Shown in pieces: positions 45,205-53,083 of a stretch of 64,000 nt of DNA (position 1 is its first letter; the number at the start of each line of letters is the position of its first letter). Source of the DNA: JAGQYH01 sp041393015 (GTDB taxonomy: Bacteria > Bacteroidota > Bacteroidia > Chitinophagales > JADIYW01); NCBI GenBank assembly GCA_041393015.1, contig JAWKKV010000005.1:124001-188000 (forward strand), written 5' to 3'. A program made the translations under genes and the position numbers. The notes below the pieces were generated by a model. It was not told the DNA's origin. It did no database searches and saw only the letters and a program-made list of their open reading frames with translations.

Positions 45205-46596
45205 TTATAATTCTTCAGCTAGTAAAATAGCTTTGTTTAAGGCCATTAGTTTATTTTCAACTTCCTGTAATTCATTCTCTGGTTTAGAATCTACTACAAT
45301 TCCTGCTCCAGCTTGATATTTCAATTGATTTTTACTGCTTTTGAAGGTTCTGATCATGATGGCGTGGTTAAAATCACCATTAAAACCTAAGTGACCAATG
45401 CAGCCGCCATAAAAGCCACGTGCTGTTTTTTCATTATCATCAATTAACTGCATGGCTCTGTATTTCGGTGCTCCGGTTAATGTTCCGGCAGGAAAAGTAT
45501 CACCAATAATCTTTACTTTGTTTGAACCTTCGTGAAAAGTACTAGTCACCTTTGAAACCAAATGTATAACATGAGAAAAATATTGTATCTCTTTATAAAC
45601 TTCCACCTTTACATCCTTGCCATTTCGGCTCAAATCATTTCTAGCTAAATCTACCAACATCACATGTTCGGCAGTTTCCTTAGGATCTTTTGTAAGCTCA
45701 ATCGCTAGTTCTGCATCCCTTTTATCATCACCCGACCTTCTAAACGTTCCGGCAATAGGATGAATCGTTACCTTTCCATCTTTAATAATCAATTGAGCTT
45801 CGGGCGAAGAACCAAACAATTTGAAATTTCCATAATCAAAATAGAATAAGTAAGGTGAAGGATTGATGGACCTTAATGCACGATAGACATTAAATTCATC
45901 GCCTTTAAATTTTTGCTGAAAAGCTCGCGAAAAAACGATTTGAAAAACATCTCCTCTTTGGCAATGATGGATACCTTTTTTGACCATTTCCAAATAATGA
46001 TCATTATCACAATTAGAAGTTCTCTCGCCTTCTTTTGTAAATTTATAAGTATCGCCTATAGGTTTTTTTAGAATGGTAATAATCTCTTCAATAGATTGCC
46101 CTTCCGTCTTGCCATCTACAATTGCTTTAATGATATACAACTCATTATTAAAGTGATTAAAAGCAATAACAAACTGGTACATAGCATAATCCAAAATAGG
46201 AATATCCGGTGTTTTGTCTTTAAACTTCAAGTCTTCAAAATATTGAATAGCATCGTACGCCATATAGCCAAACAAGCCGCCATATATAAAAGGCAGATCA
46301 ATTGGCGCAACATCAACTGACTTAATAAACTCATTGATTTTATCTGCTACATCAATTGAATCGGCTGCAAACTTTTGACTCGTTCCATCAGGATTTTTAA
46401 ACGTTAAGTTTTCATCTTTCATTTGAAAACCTGCCATTGGATGAATACAGATATAACTTATATTATGCTCTTCTCCATGATAATCGGAGCTTTCCAACAT
46501 AATAGAATTGGGAAATTTATCTCTAACATTTAGATAAACACTTACTGGAGTAAGCGTGTCTGAAAGAATTTTCTTGTATTGATAGTTTATTTTCAC
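45205..46596 (-). CDS. trpE: Anthranilate synthase component I
   Basis: The protein has 463 residues of the chorismate-binding family. Catalytic-core marks are HYLEMVKKGIHHCQRGDVFQIVFSRAF, LFGSSPEAQL, IHPIAGTFRRSGDD, EHVMLVDLARNDLSRNGKDV, FPAGTLTGAPKYRAMQLID and the final GAGIVVDSKPENE. It makes anthranilate with TrpG. The gene starts 100 bp after an attenuator terminator, so its expression should depend on charged tRNA-Trp. Confidence 0.95.
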   Translation of the reverse strand: MKINYQYKKILSDTLTPVSVYLNVRDKFPNSIMLESSDYHGEEHNISYICIHPMAGFQMKDENLTFKNPDGTSQKFAADSIDVADKINEFIKSVDVAPIDLPFIYGGLFGYMAYDAIQYFEDLKFKDKTPDIPILDYAMYQFVIAFNHFNNELYIIKAIVDGKTEGQSIEEIITILKKPIGDTYKFTKEGERTSNCDNDHYLEMVKKGIHHCQRGDVFQIVFSRAFQQKFKGDEFNVYRALRSINPSPYLFYFDYGNFKLFGSSPEAQLIIKDGKVTIHPIAGTFRRSGDDKRDAELAIELTKDPKETAEHVMLVDLARNDLSRNGKDVKVEVYKEIQYFSHVIHLVSKVTSTFHEGSNKVKIIGDTFPAGTLTGAPKYRAMQLIDDNEKTARGFYGGCIGHLGFNGDFNHAIMIRTFKSSKNQLKYQAGAGIVVDSKPENELQEVENKLMALNKAILLAEEL

Positions 46597-46690
46597 TTCT
46601 ATATTATTATAATTAGATCCTGACCTTCGTTAGGATTAGTTCGACGGTTACATTTCAAATTACTATCATTTTTAAGTAAAAGTCTCACTA

Positions 46691-46722
46691 AAAAAAAGGC
46701 TCGCTTGTGAAAAGCGAGCCTT
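46691..46722 (-). terminator. trp attenuator terminator
   Basis: A perfect 11-bp stem AAGGCTCGCTT/AAGCGAGCCTT (46696-46722) with a 5-base loop is followed on the minus strand by a run of Ts (46691-46697). It lies between the leader peptide and trpE. The loop and the first two stem bases (TTCACAA) are complementary to TTGTGAA in the leader-peptide codons 17-19, a possible antiterminator. Confidence 0.85.
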
Positions 46723-46742
46723 AGTTTATATTTAATGGCATA

Positions 46743-46805
46743 CTAGTTCACAACTTCTTTGTATAAAGAATTCCACCAAATGTGCCATGTATTGTTAATC
46801 GTCAT
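46743..46805 (-). CDS. trpL: trp operon leader peptide with three Trp codons
   Basis: A 20-residue frame MTINNTWHIWW-NSLYKEVVN is followed by TAG. Trp is at positions 7, 10 and 11, far above chance, directly before a terminator and trpE. This is the classical transcription-attenuation arrangement: ribosome stalling at Trp codons should free the downstream strand and prevent termination. The first Trp segment ATGGCA is also complementary to TGCCAT just after the stop codon. The ATG lies only 4 bases after the -7 box, so the mRNA may be nearly leaderless. Confidence 0.85.
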   Translation of the reverse strand: MTINNTWHIWWNSLYKEVVN

Positions 46806-46809
46806 GTTG

Positions 46810-46840
46810 TAAATGTAATTTTTTGTTTTTTAAAAGCCAA
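46810..46840 (-). promoter_or_regulatory. trp operon promoter
   Basis: On the minus strand, TTG (46838-46840 reversed), 20 bp, then TACATTTA (46810-46817), one base off TAnnTTTG. It sits between the bioA stop and the leader peptide. Confidence 0.55.
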
Positions 46841-46860
46841 TTAAAGTGTTGTTAAATTTT

Positions 46861-48144
46861 CTATTTATTTTTTAAACTATCTAACACTTCTAAAATACAA
46901 CTATAAACTTTGTCTAATTCTTCATTAGTGATAACATAAGGAGGCAGTATATAAACCGTATTACCAAGTGGGCGTAAGATTATATATTTAGCAATAAAGG
47001 CATTGTATAAGACATCACGGATACTATTTAAATAGCTATCTCCTTCATTTGTGACTACATCAAATGCTATTACAGTGCCTACTTGTCTAATATTTTTTGC
47101 CTTTGAATGCTTTTTAAGCTTTTCAGAAAATATTTGGTGCTGTTGCTTAACTCGTTCAATGTTGTTTTTGAAACTATCGTTTTCCATTAAATCTAAACTC
47201 GCCAAAGCGGCCGAGCAAGCTGTTGGGTTACCCGTATAGGAATGTCCATGAAAAAAGGTTTTGACCTTATCATTGGATATAAAAGCTTCAAAGATAAATT
47301 CCTTGCAGGTCGTTAATGATAGTGGCATAGTTCCACCTGTGAGTGCTTTAGAAAATGTCATAATATCAGGCATCGTTTGGTAGTACTCCGAAGCAAACAT
47401 TTTACCGGTTCTTCCAAAGCCTGTCATCACTTCATCTGCAATTAGAATAACTTCTTTTGATTTAGCCAATTGCAATAACTGATTCATTCCATCAACATCA
47501 TAAGCTATCATTCCACCAGCCCCTTGAATCATGGGCTCATAGATAAATGCCGCAATATCCTCTTGATCAATTATCTCCTTGAACTGTTGAAGTATTTGAT
47601 CATTGTTCTCTCCATCTGGCACATCGATAAACGTTACATCAAACATTATTTTTTCAAAAGGTGCTGTAAAAACCCCTCTATCACCCACAGACATCGCTCC
47701 GACAGTATCGCCATGATAACTATTATTGAAAGCTATAATTTTAGTTCGATTTTCACTTTTATTCCACCAAAATTGCAAGGCCATTTTCAATCCAACTTCC
47801 ACAGCCGTAGAACCATTATCTGAAAAGAAAACTTTCGAATGATTGGCCGGATTCATTTTTAAAATACGTTCCGATAACTCAACTGCCCAAGGATGGGTAA
47901 ACCCTGCAAAAATGGTATGCTCTAATGTAAGTAGTTGTTCACTTACTTTTTCTTGAATATATGGATGTGCATGTCCGTGAACATTTACCCACCAAGAAGC
48001 TACGGCATCAATATACTCATTGCCTTGATCATCAAACAAAAGCGCTCCTTTTCCTCTTACAATTGGAATTGGCAGCACTGCATTTTTCATTTGAGTGAAG
48101 GGATGCCAAACTACTTTTTGATCTCTTTTACTTAAATCATTCAT
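46861..48144 (-). CDS. bioA: Adenosylmethionine-8-amino-7-oxononanoate aminotransferase
   Basis: The protein has 427 residues, class III aminotransferase. It has VWHPFTQM at the start, ASWWVNVHGHAHPYI, SDNGSTAVEVGLKMALQ, YHGDTVGAMSVG, the cofactor Asp in IADEVMTGFGRTGKMFA, the PLP Lys in TFSKALTGGTMPLS and GHSYTGNPTACSAA. It converts KAPA to DAPA in biotin synthesis. No other bio genes are adjacent. TTCGGTTG repeats lie 27 bp upstream of the start. Confidence 0.93.
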   Translation of the reverse strand: MNDLSKRDQKVVWHPFTQMKNAVLPIPIVRGKGALLFDDQGNEYIDAVASWWVNVHGHAHPYIQEKVSEQLLTLEHTIFAGFTHPWAVELSERILKMNPANHSKVFFSDNGSTAVEVGLKMALQFWWNKSENRTKIIAFNNSYHGDTVGAMSVGDRGVFTAPFEKIMFDVTFIDVPDGENNDQILQQFKEIIDQEDIAAFIYEPMIQGAGGMIAYDVDGMNQLLQLAKSKEVILIADEVMTGFGRTGKMFASEYYQTMPDIMTFSKALTGGTMPLSLTTCKEFIFEAFISNDKVKTFFHGHSYTGNPTACSAALASLDLMENDSFKNNIERVKQQHQIFSEKLKKHSKAKNIRQVGTVIAFDVVTNEGDSYLNSIRDVLYNAFIAKYIILRPLGNTVYILPPYVITNEELDKVYSCILEVLDSLKNK

Positions 48145-48171
48145 TGGTGCGAAGGTAAGAGATTTTGGTTG

Positions 48172-48203
48172 TTCGGTTGTTCGGTTGTTCGGTTGTTCGG
48201 TTA
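48172..48203. repeat. Octamer tandem repeat TTCGGTTG x3 + TTCGGTTA upstream of bioA
   Basis: Four 8-bp units in the 5' region of bioA, near-identical to the array before trpG and followed by the same AGGG. Two such arrays 3 kb apart, both before amino-acid or cofactor genes, suggest a common origin or function. Confidence 0.85.
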
Positions 48204-48253
48204 GGGGTAAAGAAATTAAAGGGATTAGACATAATCATAATTTATCTATCCAT

Positions 48254-48577
48254 TCACCAAAATTTGAAGTTATTGCGAGAGATCTTTATTTGCCAAGCGC
48301 CTTCTTTAAAGCGTGTATCGTATGTATCACATTTATAGCCAATGCCATGTTTATCTTGTCCACTAACCATACTAAACTTTAATTTGTGAGCCGGACAAAC
48401 AACATATTCATCTTCTAAAATTCCATTTCCTAAACTGGCTAAGGCGTGAGGGCAATTGTCTTTCATTGCGTAAACAAAGCCATTGATAGTGGCTAAGCAA
48501 ATTTCTTTCTTTTTAATAATGACTCTTTTTACTTGTCCTTCTAAAGGAATTTTATCTAGCGGAATTGTATGCCACAT
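48254..48577 (-). CDS. Rieske [2Fe-2S] protein
   Basis: The protein has 107 residues. The Rieske cluster ligands are Cys42-x-His44 (NCPHALASLG) and Cys61-x-x-His64 (VCPAHKLKFSM). It is soluble and of the ferredoxin type, like the electron carriers of nitrite reductase (NirD) or dioxygenases. No partner enzyme is adjacent. It starts 12 bp after the M28 peptidase stop in the reverse order on the same strand. Confidence 0.88.
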   Translation of the reverse strand: MWHTIPLDKIPLEGQVKRVIIKKKEICLATINGFVYAMKDNCPHALASLGNGILEDEYVVCPAHKLKFSMVSGQDKHGIGYKCDTYDTRFKEGAWQIKISRNNFKFW

Positions 48578-48588
48578 TATTGATACTC

Positions 48589-50187
48589 CTAATTATTTAC
48601 TACAAAAATATGGCTTTCTTTAGTGCCTTCGGAAACTAACTCAATTGAATATTGACCGCAACTTAAATCACTAATATCTAAAGCTAGTTCATTACTTGCA
48701 AAATCCTTGGACAGCATCAGTTTACCGGTAAGGTCATAAATGGAAGCGTTTACATTTTGATTGATTTTGAAACAACCTCCTAATTGAATTTTTATTAGAT
48801 GACTAGCTGGGTTTGGGAAAACTGATACTTTGCAGTTATAATTAAGATTATTAATGGAAGTAATAATATTGTCTTGTATTACAAATGTTTCGGTTGTAGA
48901 ATGTCTGATGCCTGCCAAATCCATCATTGCTGCCATACAAGTTTTGGTGACGTTCGCCATAAATTCAAAATCTAAATTTTCAATAACGTCATTTGTCGTA
49001 TGGTAATCGTGATTTCTAAACTCTGCTCCATCTGTAATCATAATGCCCGGCACACCTCTAAACCAAAAAGGAGCATGATCACTTCTTAAAAGATCGGGCG
49101 CTACTAATCCATTTAAGGGCACTATACCGCTAATCACTTTTAAATTAGGCACATAATTGATGGCGGCTTGTTCAAAGGCATTTACAACATGTATCGACCT
49201 TGTATTGCCAACTAAAAAGATAAAATTACCTCTAAACTCATCTTCAATTAATTGATTATACTGACTTGGAAACAAGAGATCAAAACCTGCAGGAAACACT
49301 TGAGATTGTGGTTCATCAGAATAATAACCGATCATTTCATAATTTAAAACTCCTTCTATATTCTTCCAAGGCTCAATGCCTCCAAAGAAAGCATAATTAA
49401 TACTCCCCAATAAAAAATTCTCTTCTTGATCAAAGCCAATAAATTCGAGAGATTTATCAAAATCGTAGGCGGATAAAACACGAGCAGCTTCTAGGAAACC
49501 TACTACGCCAGAACCATTGTCGTCAGCGCCCGGCGCATTGAAGTAAGCATCGTAGTGAGCATCCATTACTATTGTTCTTCGTTCGTCAGCCAAGCCAGGT
49601 TTACGACCAATTACGTTGGTACCGGTATTAGATTCAAAACTAAAATCTTGTGTTTTAACATCGTAATTATATGCTTCAAACAATGACTTTATAGTGTCTC
49701 TTACATCATGCAAATGGTTAATATCTATATCAAATGATCGAGGTTTACCAATAAATTCTAGCATACTCTTTAATCTAGCTGTATCAATTTGATCTACAAT
49801 TTCTTGGATATTGATTTCATATTTATCATCTGCAATTAGTCGCAGCGTTTTCCCTTTGACATTATTCCAAAAATCACCATAATACCAATGAATAACTTTA
49901 TCAGTGCCAATGGTTACCGGAAAGCCAATATCACCATAAGCTGTATCTGTTTTAATGAAATAATTTTCGCCATCATTATAAGATGCTCTTAGTAAAACTT
50001 CAATTTCATTTTCTTCTGCATCATCAAGATCATAAAATATAGAAATGGTTTTAGTAGCTGTATTATTTTCGTAATGAATATTGCTGATAACAGGCTTACT
50101 GTTCTGTGCAAAAATTAATGATGGAATGAACATCATTAAAACTTTTAAACAATTTTGAAATTTATTTTTCATACTCACTAAACTCAT
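48589..50187 (-). CDS. Secreted M28 zinc aminopeptidase with T9SS sorting domain
   Basis: The protein has 532 residues. A signal peptide ends near LIFAQ. An N-terminal beta domain is followed by the M28 core: MDAHYDAY (zinc His/Asp), PGADDNGSGVVGFLEAAR (bridging Asp), FIGFDQEENFLLGS (catalytic Glu), LLRSDHAPFWFRGVPGIMITDGAEFRNHDYHTTND (zinc Asp and His). The last 80 residues (VSVFPNPASHLIKIQL, YDLTGKLMLSKDF, SCGQYSIELVSEG) are a type A T9SS sorting domain. It is probably a surface-bound or secreted aminopeptidase. The start may be Met6. Confidence 0.92.
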   Translation of the reverse strand: MSLVSMKNKFQNCLKVLMMFIPSLIFAQNSKPVISNIHYENNTATKTISIFYDLDDAEENEIEVLLRASYNDGENYFIKTDTAYGDIGFPVTIGTDKVIHWYYGDFWNNVKGKTLRLIADDKYEINIQEIVDQIDTARLKSMLEFIGKPRSFDIDINHLHDVRDTIKSLFEAYNYDVKTQDFSFESNTGTNVIGRKPGLADERRTIVMDAHYDAYFNAPGADDNGSGVVGFLEAARVLSAYDFDKSLEFIGFDQEENFLLGSINYAFFGGIEPWKNIEGVLNYEMIGYYSDEPQSQVFPAGFDLLFPSQYNQLIEDEFRGNFIFLVGNTRSIHVVNAFEQAAINYVPNLKVISGIVPLNGLVAPDLLRSDHAPFWFRGVPGIMITDGAEFRNHDYHTTNDVIENLDFEFMANVTKTCMAAMMDLAGIRHSTTETFVIQDNIITSINNLNYNCKVSVFPNPASHLIKIQLGGCFKINQNVNASIYDLTGKLMLSKDFASNELALDISDLSCGQYSIELVSEGTKESHIFVVNN

Positions 50188-50296
50188 ATTTACATATTAC
50201 AATATTTGTAATCCTTTATATTACAATATTTTATTTCTATCCATTGAAATAACATTGACAAAATAAACAAATAGTAAAAAATAATATGTAAAATTT

Positions 50297-50440
50297 ACCA
50301 ACACAATTCACCTTTATCACGTACATAATAAAATAACCTACATGACAGTTTTATCACTAGAATGTAAAAACCCTAGCTGAGACATCGGCGCATAAAAACC
50401 CTAACAAGAAATGAGAGGTCTAACAGCCTCTCTTTTTTTA
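50297..50440 (+). ncRNA. Candidate small RNA, tandem copy 1
   Basis: A plus-strand region with ACCAAC, ACGTACATA (50319), ACAGTTTTA (50345) and a closing terminator GAGAGG/CCTCTC with 7 Ts (50413-50440). The same blocks recur 166-167 bp later. No downstream plus-strand gene exists, so a free RNA is more likely than a leader. The transcript is not proven. Confidence 0.5.
50413..50440 (+). terminator. Terminator of small-RNA candidate 1
   Basis: GAGAGG-tctaacag-CCTCTC stem followed by TTTTTTT. Confidence 0.75.
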
Positions 50441-50462
50441 TTTTAAAAAAAAATAAAAATTC

Positions 50463-50603
50463 ACCAACGCTTGAGATAATAAATACGTACATACTTAGGT
50501 AAACCCTATTTACAGTTTTAAAATATAGAAACGTAAAGCCCGAAAATAACATTCTTGTAAGAAAGAGAGAAGAGAAGGGAGAGACTAAATGTCTCTCTTT
50601 TTT
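50463..50603 (+). ncRNA. Candidate small RNA, tandem copy 2
   Basis: Second copy with ACCAAC (50463), ACGTACATA (50485), ACAGTTTTA (50512) and a terminator of similar type, GAGAGAC-taaat-GTCTCTC with 6 Ts. The internal sequence has diverged from copy 1 while the blocks keep their spacing, which points to selection. Confidence 0.5.
50579..50603 (+). terminator. Terminator of small-RNA candidate 2
   Basis: Perfect 7-bp stem GAGAGAC/GTCTCTC with a 5-base loop (50579-50597) and a T-run. Confidence 0.8.
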
Positions 50604-50631
50604 ATGCTTAATGAAGACCTTTAGACATAAA

Positions 50632-50665
50632 AAAAGTCAAAGCTGTATTAACAACTTTGACTTTT
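50632..50665 (-). terminator. Terminator of the 50687 lipoprotein gene
   Basis: An 11-bp perfect stem AAAAGTCAAAG/CTTTGACTTTT with a 12-base loop. On the minus strand it is followed by a T-rich run. Confidence 0.8.
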
Positions 50666-50686
50666 AAAATACCTTTAAACCAGCTA

Positions 50687-51514
50687 TTATTCAGCAGCTT
50701 CTTTTAAAGTAACTGTTCTTGTAACTGGATTAAAAGGACTTTCAACTTTATTTCCTTCCGCATCTAACAATGTTAATTCAATTGTATTTTCTCCCATTGG
50801 TAAACCTTCCATTAAGTAAGGCGCCCATTTCTCTAATATCACTTCTTGTCCATTAATGTTAGCTTTCACCTTGTAACCTTCTTTCGAAAGATCAGCATTA
50901 ATTAAATAAAAGTCTAACATCACTTTCTCAGTATCTTTCCCAACATATTCTCCCTTAGGTCTACTGTAGAACATATGAGGTTTAGTGGCGTCAAAATCAG
51001 ATTCCGCAGCTTTATCTCCTACTGTAAAATCGAATATTTGAAAAGCTGTTGGTGATTTAATGCTTTCATGGTAAGATCTTGATAAGAATGCTAATCCAAC
51101 ATAAGTGCCCGGTTCCATATCCTGTTCAAATGTAGACTCGTAATGAGCAGTATAGGGCGAGTTATTTAAAATTAAGTGAATATGCTGGCCTTTCGCAGAA
51201 TTTGCGCAATGATCAGCATATTGATTTCCTGTTTGACTGCCTAATTCGAAGTTTCCTACTTCAAAATCAAAAGCTACTTTACCTTTTGCTACTGTCGAAT
51301 TAGGCACCGGCGTAACTAAACTTAAAGTAGCATCACTAAAAGGATCTGACACTACTTCTGTGAATGTTAAGTCACCCGCTTTTAAAACTATACCCGTTTG
51401 CTCTTCCATATGCTCATGATCTTCATGATCCATTTTTTCGGTTACGGTAGTTGTTTTAGGTTTACAACTCCAAGCTACTGCAAGTATTAATAATAAATAA
51501 GTTAATCTCTTCAT
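50687..51514 (-). CDS. Hypothetical lipoprotein with His-rich segment
   Basis: The protein has 275 residues with lipobox Cys17 (VAWSCKPK). It has a His/Asp/Glu cluster MDHEDHEHMEEQ right after it. Then come two Ig-like beta domains: LSLVTPVPNSTVAKGKVAFDFEV with ADHCANSAKGQHIHLILN, and KVMLDFYLINADLSKEGYKVKANINGQE. The HIHLILN strand recalls DUF4399-type folds. Metal binding by the His cluster is a guess. No functional family is recognised. Confidence 0.65.
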   Translation of the reverse strand: MKRLTYLLLILAVAWSCKPKTTTVTEKMDHEDHEHMEEQTGIVLKAGDLTFTEVVSDPFSDATLSLVTPVPNSTVAKGKVAFDFEVGNFELGSQTGNQYADHCANSAKGQHIHLILNNSPYTAHYESTFEQDMEPGTYVGLAFLSRSYHESIKSPTAFQIFDFTVGDKAAESDFDATKPHMFYSRPKGEYVGKDTEKVMLDFYLINADLSKEGYKVKANINGQEVILEKWAPYLMEGLPMGENTIELTLLDAEGNKVESPFNPVTRTVTLKEAAE

Positions 51515-51556
51515 TTGTTTTTGTTTTTGTTTGTTATTCTATTAATTGATGATTTG

Positions 51557-53083
51557 CTATTTCTCTAATTTCTGTAGAAAATAAATGGCATGTATATTAT
51601 TTATTCCAGCTGCATTACGCACCTTCTGCTCAATTTTACCTTCTATCATATCACTTAAAACACTAAGATTGTTAACATCGTTCGGTTGGATTGATTTTTT
51701 TACTTTTTTAACTACATTGGTAATAACTGACGGTAAATGCTGCTTAATCTTTTCCTTTAATTGATTAGGATAATTGTCATCATGTCCCGGCTTAATATAG
51801 CCTATCTCAAGCGAAGAAAAAAACTTCTTAAAAATTACATCATTATAAAATTTCTGTTGCTCTCTTTTGTTATAAGGTACTTTATACCAATATTCAATCA
51901 ATTCTTTATCCCAAAATGGTAAAAGCCAACTGCCGCCAAAATATTCATACAATCTAACCGAGTTAACAATAAACTTGGTGACCTTATTATTTACAAACCA
52001 GCATTGATATTGATCATAAAATTGATCCTTGCTATTAATCGCTTCAAAAGTAGAAAAATCGTAATCAATAGCTGAGTTTTGAAAATGTTTTTGGATAATC
52101 ATGTTCTTAAAAGCAACTTTACTAAACTCATTCGGCTGATATCCGGTAATTGAACCGCCTAAGAGATCTCCGGAGAAACCCGGCAACGCTACAAAATTTT
52201 CAGGAATTAAATTTTTACTTTTTAAATAAGACAAAGCAAAGAAATCTTGCTCATGAGGCAAACTTGATAAAAAATGGTTGTTATCACTATACTCCTGCCA
52301 TTGATCTGTAAAAAATGTATTGAATAATGTTTCATTATACTCTATAAAATACCATTTTACATTTAGCTGCTGGGCTACTTTCTTGGCAATTTGTACTTCA
52401 TGACTCTCCTCTTTTCCATAAGTATAAGCAATAACATCAGAATGTCCGTATTGGTGTAACAAGCTAATCATTAAACGCGAATCGTATCCACCCGACAAAG
52501 GCACCAAAACTGTTTTATCTTTTATTAGATCGAAGTATTTATCAAAAACAGACGTAAAAAGTTTACTGGCTTCGTTTATATCGACATTTAAAACTTTATC
52601 TTTTTGAATATGCTGATAATAAAATTTTGGAGTAGCAGGCTCATTCCCTGACTGCCATAAATATTGACCTGCTTGTAATTGAAAAATATTTTTAGCTAAA
52701 GTTGTGTTATCCAAAGTACACCAGCACTTTTTAAAAGCCTCTACACTACTTTCATCTATTTGCATTTCAGACTGCCAATTGTAATTAGTAACTATCTGAA
52801 TACTTTTTTCATCTTGTTTGTACAATAACGGAAAAGATCGAATATGATCGACGGCGAGTGCCGTTATATTCTTACTTTCTATAACAACAGCAAAATTCCC
52901 ATTTAAATTTTTTAATCGCTCTACAAAACTATTTTCATTTATTATTTCAATAAAAAGAGATGCTAAGTGCTCATTTTCGATACGCTGATTATTTACATCA
53001 AACGCCCAACCAATAACTGCTACATGCTCTTGTATATACCAATTAAATTGAAATGGATAGTTTAACTCACTCAACATCTTCAT
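51557..53083 (-). CDS. Asparagine-synthase-like enzyme lacking the glutaminase Cys
   Basis: The protein has 508 residues. The N-terminal part resembles the glutaminase domain of AsnB (NFAVVIESKNITALAVDHIRSFPLLY) but lacks the required N-terminal Cys, starting MKMLSELNYPF. The C-terminal synthetase domain has the ATP PP-loop SGGYDS (197-202) and AYTYGKEESHEVQIAKKVAQQLN. It likely amidates or transfers using free ammonia or another amine. It overlaps the flippase gene by 17 bp, so it probably modifies a surface polysaccharide or related product. Confidence 0.82.
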   Translation of the reverse strand: MKMLSELNYPFQFNWYIQEHVAVIGWAFDVNNQRIENEHLASLFIEIINENSFVERLKNLNGNFAVVIESKNITALAVDHIRSFPLLYKQDEKSIQIVTNYNWQSEMQIDESSVEAFKKCWCTLDNTTLAKNIFQLQAGQYLWQSGNEPATPKFYYQHIQKDKVLNVDINEASKLFTSVFDKYFDLIKDKTVLVPLSGGYDSRLMISLLHQYGHSDVIAYTYGKEESHEVQIAKKVAQQLNVKWYFIEYNETLFNTFFTDQWQEYSDNNHFLSSLPHEQDFFALSYLKSKNLIPENFVALPGFSGDLLGGSITGYQPNEFSKVAFKNMIIQKHFQNSAIDYDFSTFEAINSKDQFYDQYQCWFVNNKVTKFIVNSVRLYEYFGGSWLLPFWDKELIEYWYKVPYNKREQQKFYNDVIFKKFFSSLEIGYIKPGHDDNYPNQLKEKIKQHLPSVITNVVKKVKKSIQPNDVNNLSVLSDMIEGKIEQKVRNAAGINNIHAIYFLQKLEK

